A stretch of 64,000 nucleotides of DNA from Cellulomonas sp. S1-8 (lineage in GTDB: Bacteria; Actinomycetota; Actinomycetes; Actinomycetales; Cellulomonadaceae): positions 2,790,001-2,854,000 of the forward strand of contig NZ_CP110806.1 in the NCBI RefSeq assembly GCF_026184235.1. The letters are read 5' to 3'. The position numbers and the translations under genes were made by a program. Position 1 is the stretch's first letter; every line of letters begins with the position of its first letter. This document shows, in pieces, positions 26,476 through 35,651 of this stretch. The notes under the pieces were generated by a model, which made no database searches, was not told the DNA's origin, and saw only the letters and a program-made list of their open reading frames with translations.

Positions 26476-27822
26476 ATGACCACCGACATCGGCACGGCGA
26501 CGGAGCCGGAGCCCACCGACGGATCCGTCCGCCGACGGTTCGTCCGCCACCCCGTGGTGCAGGCGCTGCTCGTCCTGGTGTGCGCGACGGTGGTGGCCGC
26601 ACCGTTCCTCGCGGACCGGATCCGCGACACGCCGGGCATCAGTCCGCAGGACGAGCTGTCCTACATCGACACGCTCGTCCGGACCCAGGACGGTCAGCTC
26701 CTCATGCGGCAGGGCGCGACGCTCGCGCCCGAGACCCTGCAGGAGCTCGGCTGCCGCGGGGTGGACCAGTCCGCGCTCGTGCCCAACGCGAAGGTCTGCG
26801 CCGGCGCCCCCTCGGACATCGAGTTCTACAACACCGCGGACATCGACCCCCCGCTCTACCACTGGACGGTGGCGGCGCTCGCCCACGTCCCGTACGGCCT
26901 CGGTCTCACCGAGAACATGATCACGGCGGCCCGCCTCCTCGGGATCCTGTGGTGCGCGCTGACGATGACGCTCGTCTTCTTCCTCGCCCGTCACCTCGGC
27001 GCCCCCGTCGGCGCCGCCGCCGCGGCCGGCCTCGCCCCGTTGTGGCTGTCGATCACGAACATCCAGTTCCAGTACGTCACCCCGCACTCCACCGGTGCCC
27101 TCGTCGGCGCCGTCGTGGCGTTCGTCGTCGCGCTGCGGCTGCGGGACCGCGTGCCGTGGTGGGTCGTGTCGCTCGCGGGCCTGCTCGCGGGGACGGTCAA
27201 GCTGACGAACCTCGTCGTCGTCATGGCGGGCTGCGCGGCCTTCCTGGTCGCCTGGCTCTGGCGGACGCCGGACGGGGCACCGCGGCCCCGCCGCCGGCTG
27301 CTCGACATCCTCAACCTCGCCGGCTGCGCGCTCGCCGTGACGCTGGTCTGGGTCGTGGTCCGCGGCCTCCTGCGCCTCAACGACGACGAGCCGTACGAAG
27401 AGGCGCTGGTGGACAGCCTCACGCCCGCGCAGGTCCTCGAGAACGTCGGCGTCTTCATGCAGCCCCTGAGCTACGGCCCGTCGCGTGGCTTCGCCCAGCT
27501 GCTGGCCATCGCGATGTTCGGCGGCGCCGTGTGGGTCGCGGCCTCGTCCTCGATGCCGCTGTACAAGCGGCAGCTCGCGGCGGGTCTCGCCCTCGCCGGC
27601 GCCCTGGCACCCGTCGCCCTGGTCCTCATGAACTTCGTCGTCACGAGCTACTACGTGCCGACCCAGGGCCGGTACGGCCTGTCGCTCGTGCCGCTCGGGC
27701 TCGCCCTCGCCGCGTCGCTCGTGCGCCCGGGTCAACGGTGGCTGCAGGGGACGATCCTCGGCCTGAGCGTCGTGTGCCTCGCGCTCGCCTGGTACCAGAC
27801 CCCGTCGCTCCTGGGGTCCTGA
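26476..27822 (+). CDS. Polytopic membrane protein, GT-C/DUF2142-like
   Basis: A 448-residue membrane protein with about ten hydrophobic segments and a large first external loop (residues about 50-125) that includes SPQDELSYIDTL and DIDPPLYHWTVAALAH. The acidic residues right after the first helix and the PPLYH motif are like those of GT-C glycosyltransferases and DUF2142 proteins, which use polyprenyl-linked sugars outside the membrane. ATG follows GAAGGA. It stands between two glycan operons. Adding a sugar to the exported polymer is the best guess; the family match is weak, so I keep the call general. Confidence 0.75.
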   Translation: MTTDIGTATEPEPTDGSVRRRFVRHPVVQALLVLVCATVVAAPFLADRIRDTPGISPQDELSYIDTLVRTQDGQLLMRQGATLAPETLQELGCRGVDQSALVPNAKVCAGAPSDIEFYNTADIDPPLYHWTVAALAHVPYGLGLTENMITAARLLGILWCALTMTLVFFLARHLGAPVGAAAAAGLAPLWLSITNIQFQYVTPHSTGALVGAVVAFVVALRLRDRVPWWVVSLAGLLAGTVKLTNLVVVMAGCAAFLVAWLWRTPDGAPRPRRRLLDILNLAGCALAVTLVWVVVRGLLRLNDDEPYEEALVDSLTPAQVLENVGVFMQPLSYGPSRGFAQLLAIAMFGGAVWVAASSSMPLYKRQLAAGLALAGALAPVALVLMNFVVTSYYVPTQGRYGLSLVPLGLALAASLVRPGQRWLQGTILGLSVVCLALAWYQTPSLLGS

Positions 27823-27928
27823 CAGGGGCCGGGAGTCCCGTCGGGGCGCGACGCACCGCCCGTAGAGTGCACTCTGCGCCGCGGCCCGGCGCCCGTCCGT
27901 CTCGAACCTCGTCACCCTCAGGAGCACC

Positions 27929-29116
27929 GTGGCACGCGTCGTCGTCGTCGGAACGGGGATCGTCGGCCTCGCGGTGGCGGCCCGCCTCGCCGAGCGGGGC
28001 GACGAGGTCGTCGTGCTCGAGAAGGAGGACCGCCTCGCGACCCACCAGACGGGTCGCAACTCCGGCGTGATCCACTCGGGCATCTACTACGCCCCCGGCA
28101 GCCTCAAGGCGCGCCTCGGCCGGGCCGGTGCGGCCTCGATGCGGCGGTTCGCGCTGGACCACGGGGTCGCCGTCCAGCAGACCGGCAAGCTCATCGTCGC
28201 GACGGCCGAGGCCGAGGTCCCGCGCCTGCGCGCGCTGCAGGCGCGTGCGGCGGCCAACGAGGTCGAGGCCTCGCTGCTCGACGCGGCGGGCGCCCGCGAG
28301 CACGAGCCCCACGTCGCCGCGGTCGCCGCCCTGCACGTCCCGATCACCGGGATCGTCGACTACCCGGGGGTGTGCGACGCGCTCGCCGGCATCGTCACGG
28401 GTCGGTCCGGCACCGTCAGGACCGGTGTCCGCGTGCTGCGCGCGCGCACGACGCCGGGTCGCGTGGTGGTCGAGACGACCACCGGCGAGGTGTCCGCCGA
28501 CGCGTTCGTGAACTGCGCGGGCCTGCACAGCGACCGCCTCGCCGCCGCGTCGGGGCTGCGCCCGCAGGCGAGGATCGTGCCGTTCCGTGGCGAGTACTTC
28601 GAGCTGGCGGAGCACCGGACGCACCTCGTCCGTGGCCTGATCTACCCCGTGCCGGATCCCCGCTTCCCCTTCCTCGGCGTGCACCTGACGCGGATGATCG
28701 GCGGCGGCGTCCACGCGGGACCGAACGCCGTGCTCGCCCTCGCGCGCGAGGGCTACCGCTGGCGGGACGTCTCGCCCACGGACGTCGCCGACGCGATCGG
28801 CTACCCGGGGCTGTGGCGCCTCGGTGCGCGCAACGTGGTCCCGGGCGCGGGCGAGCTGCTGCGCTCGCTGTCCCGGCGCCGGTTCGCCGCGAGCCTGGCG
28901 CGGCTCGTGCCGGGCATCGAGGCCGCCGACCTCGAGCCCGCCCCGGCCGGCGTGCGCGCCCAGGCCCTGCGCCCGGACGGCGGCCTGGTCGACGACTTCC
29001 TCGTCCAGACGGCCCCGCGCCAGGTCCACGTCCTGAACGCACCCTCGCCCGCGGCGACGGCGGCCCTCGAGATCGCGGCGCACCTCGAGCGCGAGCTCGA
29101 CGCGGCACTCGGCTGA
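27929..29116 (+). CDS. lhgO: L-2-hydroxyglutarate oxidase
   Basis: A 395-residue FAD-dependent oxidase of the DAO family. The dinucleotide motif VVVGTGIVGLAVA opens the protein at residue 4. HQTGRNSGVIHSGIYY is the diagnostic LhgO block, with PFRGEYFEL and the C-terminal NAPSPAATAALEIA. LhgO oxidises L-2-hydroxyglutarate to 2-oxoglutarate, in E. coli passing electrons to the membrane quinone pool. GTG follows CAGGAG; a TAGAGT -10 box at 27871 gives it its own promoter. It is central metabolism or metabolite repair and has no obvious tie to glycan synthesis, which makes its position inside the locus odd. Confidence 0.9.
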   Translation: MARVVVVGTGIVGLAVAARLAERGDEVVVLEKEDRLATHQTGRNSGVIHSGIYYAPGSLKARLGRAGAASMRRFALDHGVAVQQTGKLIVATAEAEVPRLRALQARAAANEVEASLLDAAGAREHEPHVAAVAALHVPITGIVDYPGVCDALAGIVTGRSGTVRTGVRVLRARTTPGRVVVETTTGEVSADAFVNCAGLHSDRLAAASGLRPQARIVPFRGEYFELAEHRTHLVRGLIYPVPDPRFPFLGVHLTRMIGGGVHAGPNAVLALAREGYRWRDVSPTDVADAIGYPGLWRLGARNVVPGAGELLRSLSRRRFAASLARLVPGIEAADLEPAPAGVRAQALRPDGGLVDDFLVQTAPRQVHVLNAPSPAATAALEIAAHLERELDAALG

Positions 29117-29204
29117 CCGGCGGCGACACACCGGCCGGACGCCCCGGGGGCGCGCGACGCCGGGGTTAGCGTGAGGAGCCACCCTCCGCACGGACCGAGA
29201 GACC

Positions 29205-29807
29205 ATGACCGCGCTGCTGCCACGGACCACCCGCCTGCCCTCCCCGCCCGCCGAGCGCCGCCGCACCGGCCACCGCGCCGTCCCGGCCGTGCTCCTCGTG
29301 GCGGCCGGCCTGGTGCTGGGTGCCTGCACGACCGGAACCCCGTCGGCGACGGCCCCACCCACGTCGGGCGGCCCGACGTCCTCGGCGACGCCGAGCGCCA
29401 CCGGCACGCCGTCCGGGGGCCCGTCCCCGAGCGCGTCGGCCGACGCCCCGGCGACGGACGACCCGGGGACCGACCCCGCGCCGACCCCTGACGAGCCCGC
29501 TCCGCCGGCCGCGACCGTCGACGTCGTCGTGACCTTCTCCGGCTGGAACGCGCTGACGTCGGCGGCCGAGGTCGGCGCCTACGCCGCGACGCTGTCCCCC
29601 GGGACGTGCACGCTGCGGCTGACGGGGCCCGGGGGCGCCACCGCCGAGGTCACGGCCGCCACCTTCGCCGACGCGACCACGGTCAGCTGCAGCGGTCTGG
29701 CCGTGCCGCGTGAGCAGCTGTCGAGCGGCACCTGGACGGGCGTCGTCGAGTACGTCGGCCCGAATGCCTCAGGTCGGACCGATGTCCCGCCGATGGACAT
29801 CCCATGA
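29205..29807 (+). CDS. Small lipoprotein with Pro/Ser/Thr linker and beta-rich domain
   Basis: A 200-residue predicted lipoprotein. After a basic N-terminus and hydrophobic stretch, the lipobox LGAC places the lipidated Cys near residue 45. Residues about 46-105 are a Thr/Pro/Ser/Ala-rich wall-spanning linker. Residues 105-200 are a compact beta-rich domain with two Cys (GTCTLRL and VSCSGL) that could pair. I do not recognise the family. A TAGCGT -10 box at 29167-29172 precedes it and its stop overlaps the ATG of the lysozyme-like gene, so the two are probably made together and may act together at the cell surface. Confidence 0.8.
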   Translation: MTALLPRTTRLPSPPAERRRTGHRAVPAVLLVAAGLVLGACTTGTPSATAPPTSGGPTSSATPSATGTPSGGPSPSASADAPATDDPGTDPAPTPDEPAPPAATVDVVVTFSGWNALTSAAEVGAYAATLSPGTCTLRLTGPGGATAEVTAATFADATTVSCSGLAVPREQLSSGTWTGVVEYVGPNASGRTDVPPMDIP

Positions 29808-31855
29808 CAGATCGCCGTCGTCGCGCCCCCCGACTCGTCCTGGCTCTCGCGGCGCTCGTGACGGGCGCAGCCCTCGGCCTCGCCGGGGCGTCGGGCGCGA
29901 CCGCGGCCGACCTGTCCCAGTTCCAGCCCGGGTTCATCATCTCCGACGCGGTGTTCGTCGACAGCGGCGCGATGAGCGCGGCCGCGGTGCAGTCGTTCCT
30001 CGATGCCCGCGCGCCCAGCTGCCGCCCGGGCAACGACGGCACGCCCTGCCTGCGCACCGCGCGCTTCGACACGTGGACCCGCCCCGCCGACGACCGCTGC
30101 CGCGGCACCTACACGGGCGCCGGCAACGAGTCGGCGGCCGACGTGATCGTCAAGGTCGCGCAGGCCTGCGGCATCAACCCCCGGGTCCTGCTCGTGATGC
30201 TGCAGAAGGAGCAGGGGCTCGTGACGGCCTCCGGCGGCTCGCTCACGCCGTCGCGCTACCAGAAGGCCATGGGCTTCGGCTGCCCCGACACGGCGCCCTG
30301 CGACACCCGCTACTACGGCTTCTACAACCAGCTGTACCAGGCGGCCTGGCAGCTCAACAACTACGCGCTCAACCCGACCCGCTACGCGCACCGCGCCGGC
30401 GTGGTCAACAACGTCCGGTTCCACCCCAACGCCGCGTGCGGCACCGCGCCCGTGCTGATCCGGAACCAGGCGACCGCGAGCCTGTACAACTACACGCCCT
30501 ACCAGCCGAACACGGCCGCCCTCGCGGCGGGGTACGGCACGGGCGACGGGTGCTCGTCGTACGGCAACCGCAACTTCTGGAACTACTTCACCGACTGGTT
30601 CGGCCGGCCCGACGGCGCCGACCCCATCGGGGTCGTCGAGTCCGTGACCGCCACGAACACCGGGGTGACGGTGTCCGGGTGGACGCTCGACCCGGACACG
30701 TCGGCGTCGACCGAGGTGCACCTGTACGTGGACGGTGCGGGGACGGCGGCGATGGCCGACAAGTCCCGGCCGGACGTCGCGGCCGCCTACGGCAAGGGCG
30801 ACCGGCACGGATTCCTCGTGACCGTCCCCGCGGCACCGGGACCCCGGTCGGTCTGCACGTTCGGCATCTCGTCCGGCCCCGGGAACAACACGCTCCTCGA
30901 CTGCCGTACGGTCGTCGTCCCCGACGCCGTGCCGATCGGTGCCGTGACCTCCGTGACCGCCGGCACCGACTCCCTCACCATCGCCGGCTGGACGCTCGAC
31001 CCCGACACTGCCGCGGCCACGGAGGCACACCTCTACGTCGACGGCGTGGGCGTCGCGGTGCGCGCGGACCGGCCCGTCGGCGGCCTGAACGCCGCGTACG
31101 GCAAGGGCGACAACCACGGGTTCTCGCACACTGTGAAGGTCAAGGCCGGGGCGCGCAGCATCTGCGTCTACGGGATCAACACGTCCGCCGGGGGGCACAC
31201 CCTGCTCGACTGCCGGACGGTCGTCGTCGGCGCGTCGCGACCCCCGATCGGCTCGTTCGACGGCGTCAGCGTCACCGGGTCGCGCGCCACCATCTGGGGC
31301 TGGACGCTCGACCCCGACACGAAGGACCCCACCGAGGCGCACGTCTACGTCGACGGTGTCGGCGTGGCCGTCCGGGCCGACCGGAGCCGGCCCGACGTCG
31401 CCGCGGCGTACGGCACCACCGCGACGCGCGGGTTCAGCGACACCCGGACGCTCGCGCCCGGGAAGCACCAGGTCTGTGCCCACGCCATCGACACCGCCGG
31501 CGGCGCGAACACCCTGCTCGGGTGCCGCACGTTCGTCGTGGCGAACGCCGCCCCGCTGGGCTTCATCGACGTGCTCCAGGTCGACGGCCCGACGATGACC
31601 GTCAGCGGCTGGACGTGGGACCCCGACACGGCGAACCCCAACGAGGTGCACGTCTACGTCGACGGGGTCGGCGTGGCGCTGTCGGCGGACCTGTCGCGCC
31701 CGGACGTCGCCGCCGCCTACCAGACCGCACCGCAGCGCGGCTACACGCACAGCAGGACCCTGGCCCCGGGCCAGCACAGCATCTGCGTGTACTCGATCGA
31801 CACCGCCGGCGGGGCCCACACGCTCCTCGGTTGCCGCTCCTTCACCACGTCCTGA
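29804..31855 (+). CDS. Secreted lysozyme-like protein with four C-terminal repeats
   Basis: A 683-residue exported protein. The signal peptide ends near the ATAADLSQF site around residue 34. Residues about 40-270 contain an alpha-helical lysozyme/transglycosylase-like region: VLLVMLQKEQGLV offers Glu136 as a candidate catalytic acid, followed by MGFGCPDTAPCDTRYYGFYNQLYQAAWQL. Six or more Cys suggest disulfides. Residues 274-683 are four repeats of 100-104 residues, the same family as in the amidase at 13274. It overlaps the upstream lipoprotein gene (ATGA) and is followed by a 19-bp hairpin. Cleavage or binding of peptidoglycan is inferred; the enzymatic fold is not certain. Confidence 0.85.
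   Translation: MTDRRRRAPRLVLALAALVTGAALGLAGASGATAADLSQFQPGFIISDAVFVDSGAMSAAAVQSFLDARAPSCRPGNDGTPCLRTARFDTWTRPADDRCRGTYTGAGNESAADVIVKVAQACGINPRVLLVMLQKEQGLVTASGGSLTPSRYQKAMGFGCPDTAPCDTRYYGFYNQLYQAAWQLNNYALNPTRYAHRAGVVNNVRFHPNAACGTAPVLIRNQATASLYNYTPYQPNTAALAAGYGTGDGCSSYGNRNFWNYFTDWFGRPDGADPIGVVESVTATNTGVTVSGWTLDPDTSASTEVHLYVDGAGTAAMADKSRPDVAAAYGKGDRHGFLVTVPAAPGPRSVCTFGISSGPGNNTLLDCRTVVVPDAVPIGAVTSVTAGTDSLTIAGWTLDPDTAAATEAHLYVDGVGVAVRADRPVGGLNAAYGKGDNHGFSHTVKVKAGARSICVYGINTSAGGHTLLDCRTVVVGASRPPIGSFDGVSVTGSRATIWGWTLDPDTKDPTEAHVYVDGVGVAVRADRSRPDVAAAYGTTATRGFSDTRTLAPGKHQVCAHAIDTAGGANTLLGCRTFVVANAAPLGFIDVLQVDGPTMTVSGWTWDPDTANPNEVHVYVDGVGVALSADLSRPDVAAAYQTAPQRGYTHSRTLAPGQHSICVYSIDTAGGAHTLLGCRSFTTS
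30623..31852 (+). repeat. Four tandem 100-104-residue protein repeats (lysozyme-like protein C-terminus)
   Basis: Units begin at 30623, 30932, 31244 and 31553, each at P(I/L)G. They share GWT(L/W)DPDT, (H/V)(L/V)YVDG(V/A)G, SRPDVAAAYG, and the Cys pair in (V/I)C and LL(D/G)CR with the five units at 14501-16066. The second unit lacks the SRPDV block, having RPVGGLNAAYG instead. Confidence 0.9.
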
Positions 31856-31858
31856 CGC

Positions 31859-31900
31859 CGCGAGGGGGACCCGAGGCCGGTGCCTCGGGTCCCCCTCGCG
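31859..31900. terminator. Hairpin terminator
   Basis: A perfect 19-bp stem (31859-31877 with 31882-31900) and 4-base loop starts four bases after the lysozyme-like gene stop and ends 38 bases before the convergent fusion glycosyltransferase gene. It can stop transcripts from both sides. Confidence 0.85.
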
Positions 31901-31938
31901 CGGCGTCGTACGCCGCCTCAGCGGCCGGAGCCGCCGCC

Positions 31939-34449
31939 TCAGCGCCCGGGGCCGCCGCCCGTGATCCGGCGGACGCGCCCTGCCGCCCGCCGGGCGACCT
32001 CGCGCACACCGCCCTGCGACATGTACTCGCGCAGCAGGTGGACGTCGCCGCGCACGGAGATCGGCGGCGGCGGCGCGACGTACATGGCCGTGGTGACGGG
32101 TCCGAGGCGGCCCGTCAGGTCGGCCGCGCGCCGGGGGGCGCGGCAGAAGTCGACGAGCGGCTGCAGCACCCGCTCCCAGCGGTAGGACTCCGCGAAGGCA
32201 CGGACGTTCGCCTGCACGGCGTCGATGGCCTCCCTGTCGTACAGCATCTGCTCGAGGGCCTCGACCAGGGCGTCGACGTCCTGCGGCGGCACGACACGGC
32301 CGAGGTCGTGGGCGCGGATCAGCTCGCCGAACGTGTCGCCGCCGGTCGCCACGATGGGCAGCGACGTCCACAGGTAGTCGAGGATGCGCGTCCGGAAGCT
32401 GAAGGCCGTCTCGATGTGCTCGAAGTGCGTCGAGACACCGACGTCGGCGTCGAGGAGGTAGTCGGCCCGCTCCTCGTAGGGCACCCAGCCCTCGTTGAAG
32501 AACACGTGCTTGTCGACCAGGCCGAGCTCGGCGGCCAGCTCCCGCGTGCGCCACGCGATCTTCATCTCCGGCACGCCCGGGTTGGGGTGCTTGAGGCCCA
32601 TGAAGTACAGCCGGACCTCGGGGTGCTCCCGGCGCAGCACGTCGACGGCACGGATGAGGGTCAGCGGGTCGAACCAGTTGTAGATCCCGCCACCCCACAG
32701 GATGACCTTGTCGTCGACGGAGATGCCCTCGGTGGCGCCCTTGATGGCGTGCCGCTTCTGGACCGGGTCCGTGTCGGCGATGCCGAACGGCACCACGGAC
32801 AGCAGGGAGCGCAGCGACTCGTCCTCGTCGTACACCGCGGGGTTGATGCGCCCCTGGGCGGCGAGCTGCCCGAGCCAGAAGTCACGCTGCTTCTCCGAGG
32901 CGCACAGCATGAGGTCGGCACGCGCGATCTGCTCGTTGAGCGCCCGCGTCGTCTCCCGGACCGCCATCTCGCGGCCGCCGGGACCCTGGTCCTTCGCCTG
33001 CTCGAGCTGCTCGAGGTGCATGGGGTCGTAGATGTCCGCGACGACGATCTTGTCGCTCGTCTTCAGCCACGGGGCACCCTCGAGCAGGAAGCCCTGGAAG
33101 ATGATGACGTCGGCCCACCCGGTCGCCTCGATGAGCTTCTTGCCGTACAGGTACTCGGCGGTGAAGCCCTCGGGCTCGATCCAGCTCCCGCTCGTGGACG
33201 CCAGCCGTACCTCGTGCTCCGCGCTGAGGGTCCGCGCGATCTCCCAGGCCCGGATCGCGGGGCCCGCCATCGTGGTCTTGAGCGGCTCCCCCGTGACGAC
33301 GAGCACGCGGCGGCGGGTCGCGAAGCGCGACGCCACGTCGAACGCCTCGACGAGGACGCGGTGCGCCTCGAGGTAGCTGTCGATCGCGTACGCGGGCTCC
33401 ATCGCCTGCCGGAACAGCGGGAACAGGTCGGTGTCCGGACGCCGGCGGCGCGTCTGCAGGTCCTTGCGGCTCTGGGCGAGCGACTCGAGCTGCTCGACGA
33501 AGTAGTCGATCGCGTACGGCCCGGTCAGGGCCATCTTCGACAGCTCGAGCGTGCCGACGTCGTCGTTGCCCGGGGAGCGCTGCAGGTCCAGGGTCGAGGT
33601 GTCGACGTCCGCCCGCGCGAACGACCGGCGGACCGCGAGGGCCATCGCCGCAGGCAGGGCGCGCGCCAGCGACTCGTCGTCGAGGTTCTTGTACATCGAC
33701 ATGAGCGCGTTGCGCTCGAGAAGGTACGTCTCGCGGAAGTTGCCGAACTTCTTCATGGTGACGTGGTGCTTGTGGTACGCCACCGAGCCCGGGACGTACC
33801 GCACCCGGTACCCCAGCAGGTTGAGCCGCCACCCGAGGTCGACGTCCTCGTAGAACATGAAGAACCGCTCGTCGAAGCCACCGACCTCGCGGAACAGGTC
33901 GGTGCGCATGAACATCGCCGCGCCCGTGCCGAAGAGCACGTCCTTCGCCGTGTCCCACTCGCCCGTGTCGAGCTTCTCGACCTCGCGCTTGTAGCCCATG
34001 CCGAACCAGGTCAGGGACCCGTCGACGTAGTCGATCCGCTCGCCCTCCCAGTCGAGGACCTTGCACGCGACGGCGCCGATCCCGCGGTCCGCGGCGAGCA
34101 CGTCGACGGCCGCCCGGACCCAGTCGCGGTGCGGGCGGGCGTCGTTGTTGAGGAACGCGACGTACTCGCCGGTCGCGTGCCGGACCCCGAGGTTGCAGCC
34201 GCCGGCGAACCCCGTGTTGCCGCCCGCGGCGACGACCAGGGCGTCGGGGACCGCCGACCGGATCGCCTCGACGCTGCCGTCCTGCGAGTCGTTGTCGACG
34301 ACCACGAGCTGGAGCTGCTCGCGGGGCCAGTCGACGTCGTCGAACGCGCGCAGCGCGGTGATCGTGTCCTGGGCACCCTTGTAGTTCACCAGGACGACGG
34401 TCACCACGCCGGGACGGATCTCCCCCGTACGGCCGCTCTTGCTGCTCAC
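31939..34449 (-). CDS. Bifunctional GT2-GT4 glycosyltransferase fusion
   Basis: An 836-residue cytoplasmic protein. Residues about 14-250 are a GT2 (GT-A) domain with VTVVLVNYKG, the metal site FLNNDA, FGTGAAMFMR and FFMFYEDVDLGWRL, like rhamnosyltransferases. Residues about 250-400 are helical. Residues about 410-770 are a GT4 domain with VTGEPLKTTMAGPAIR, GGGIYNWFDPLTLIRA and FGELIRAHDLG. GTG at 34449 overlaps the stop of the Wzt-like gene (GTGA), so it is the third gene of the export operon. One protein adding two sugars in sequence is a common design for O-antigen and wall polymer repeat units. Sugars not assigned. Confidence 0.9.
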   Translation of the reverse strand: MSSKSGRTGEIRPGVVTVVLVNYKGAQDTITALRAFDDVDWPREQLQLVVVDNDSQDGSVEAIRSAVPDALVVAAGGNTGFAGGCNLGVRHATGEYVAFLNNDARPHRDWVRAAVDVLAADRGIGAVACKVLDWEGERIDYVDGSLTWFGMGYKREVEKLDTGEWDTAKDVLFGTGAAMFMRTDLFREVGGFDERFFMFYEDVDLGWRLNLLGYRVRYVPGSVAYHKHHVTMKKFGNFRETYLLERNALMSMYKNLDDESLARALPAAMALAVRRSFARADVDTSTLDLQRSPGNDDVGTLELSKMALTGPYAIDYFVEQLESLAQSRKDLQTRRRRPDTDLFPLFRQAMEPAYAIDSYLEAHRVLVEAFDVASRFATRRRVLVVTGEPLKTTMAGPAIRAWEIARTLSAEHEVRLASTSGSWIEPEGFTAEYLYGKKLIEATGWADVIIFQGFLLEGAPWLKTSDKIVVADIYDPMHLEQLEQAKDQGPGGREMAVRETTRALNEQIARADLMLCASEKQRDFWLGQLAAQGRINPAVYDEDESLRSLLSVVPFGIADTDPVQKRHAIKGATEGISVDDKVILWGGGIYNWFDPLTLIRAVDVLRREHPEVRLYFMGLKHPNPGVPEMKIAWRTRELAAELGLVDKHVFFNEGWVPYEERADYLLDADVGVSTHFEHIETAFSFRTRILDYLWTSLPIVATGGDTFGELIRAHDLGRVVPPQDVDALVEALEQMLYDREAIDAVQANVRAFAESYRWERVLQPLVDFCRAPRRAADLTGRLGPVTTAMYVAPPPPISVRGDVHLLREYMSQGGVREVARRAAGRVRRITGGGPGR

Positions 34450-35651
34450 GCGCTCTCCCTCGTCCACGTCGCCCCCATCGCCACGATCCCGCCCGACTCG
34501 CGCGGCGACCCGGCTTCCACGTCGAACCGCACGACCTTGCGGCGCAGGTCGTACGTGTGCTGCGTCGTCCAGTCCACGACCGACGCGATGACGTCGAACG
34601 TGCCCGGCTGCAGCGGCAGCGCCGGCACGACGCAGTCCACGGTGCCCTTGCCGGACACCGCGTCGATCTCCAGGCCGCCGTCCCGCGTGTGGTACGCCCA
34701 GACGTAGACCCCCTCGAGGGTCTCGACGGCCAGGCCGAAGACGGGCTTGTCGACCCGCTCGTGCGCGTCGTAGTGCAGCCGGACGCGCATCGGGTCGCCG
34801 GTGCGGACCGTGGTGACCGGCTGGCCGTCGCCGTCGAGGAGCTCGACGCGCTCGACCGTCACCTCGCCCGAGCCGTGCCGACCGGTCTCGTGCTCGGGCT
34901 GCTCGCCCTGCACGCTGCGCTCGACGTGCGTCGAGTCGACGTACTCGTCCACGAGCGACGTCGCGGGGCCCGACTGCACGAGGCGGCCGTGGTCGAGCCA
35001 CGCCGCGTGGTCGCACATCGTGCGCATCGTGCCCATCGCGTGGCTGACGATGACGACCGTCTTGCCGGCGGCGCGGAACTCCGCGAACTTCTCCATGCAC
35101 TTGGCCTGGAAGTTCGCGTCACCGACGGCGAGGACCTCGTCGACCAGCAGGATGTCCGGGTCCACGTTGATCGCCACGGAGAACCCCAGCCGCACGTACA
35201 TGCCGGACGAGTAGTTCTTCACGGGCTGGTCGATGAACGTCTCGATGCCGGCGAAGTCGACGATGCCGTCGAACTTGCGGTCGATCTCCCGCTTGCCGAG
35301 GCCCAGGATCGAGCCGTTGAGGTACACGTTCTCGCGTCCCGTGAGCTCGGGGTGGAAGCCCGAACCGAGCTCGAGGAGCGCCGCGACGGAGCCGCCGACC
35401 GCGATCGTCCCCTCGTCGGGGACGAGGATCCGGGCCAGGCACTTGAGCAGCGTCGACTTGCCCGACCCGTTCTCCCCGATGAGCCCGAAGGTGGAGCCCT
35501 GCGGGATCGAGAAGCCCACGTCGCGCAGGGCCCAGAACTCGTCGTACTTGGCCCGGCGGCCGCGCATGAGCGACGCCTTGAGCGACTGGTTGCGCTCCCG
35601 GTACATGCGGAAGCGCTTGGAGACGCCGTCGACCTCGATGATCTCGCTCAC
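34446..35651 (-). CDS. Polysaccharide ABC exporter ATPase with C-terminal substrate domain (Wzt/TagH-like)
   Basis: A 401-residue ABC ATPase. Walker A is GENGSGKST at 59-67, the signature is YSSGMYVRLGFSVA and Walker B is DILLVDEVLAVGD, the specific form found in O-antigen and teichoic acid exporters. Residues about 265-401 form a beta-rich extra domain (GEVTVERVELLDGDG to VVRFDVEAG) like the glycan-binding C-terminus of Wzt. GTG at 35651 overlaps the permease stop. It powers export of the finished lipid-linked polymer across the membrane. The presence of the extra domain suggests that a chain terminus is recognised, which would fit a terminal methyl group added by the nearby methyltransferases. 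Confidence 0.94.
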   Translation of the reverse strand: MSEIIEVDGVSKRFRMYRERNQSLKASLMRGRRAKYDEFWALRDVGFSIPQGSTFGLIGENGSGKSTLLKCLARILVPDEGTIAVGGSVAALLELGSGFHPELTGRENVYLNGSILGLGKREIDRKFDGIVDFAGIETFIDQPVKNYSSGMYVRLGFSVAINVDPDILLVDEVLAVGDANFQAKCMEKFAEFRAAGKTVVIVSHAMGTMRTMCDHAAWLDHGRLVQSGPATSLVDEYVDSTHVERSVQGEQPEHETGRHGSGEVTVERVELLDGDGQPVTTVRTGDPMRVRLHYDAHERVDKPVFGLAVETLEGVYVWAYHTRDGGLEIDAVSGKGTVDCVVPALPLQPGTFDVIASVVDWTTQHTYDLRRKVVRFDVEAGSPRESGGIVAMGATWTRESA

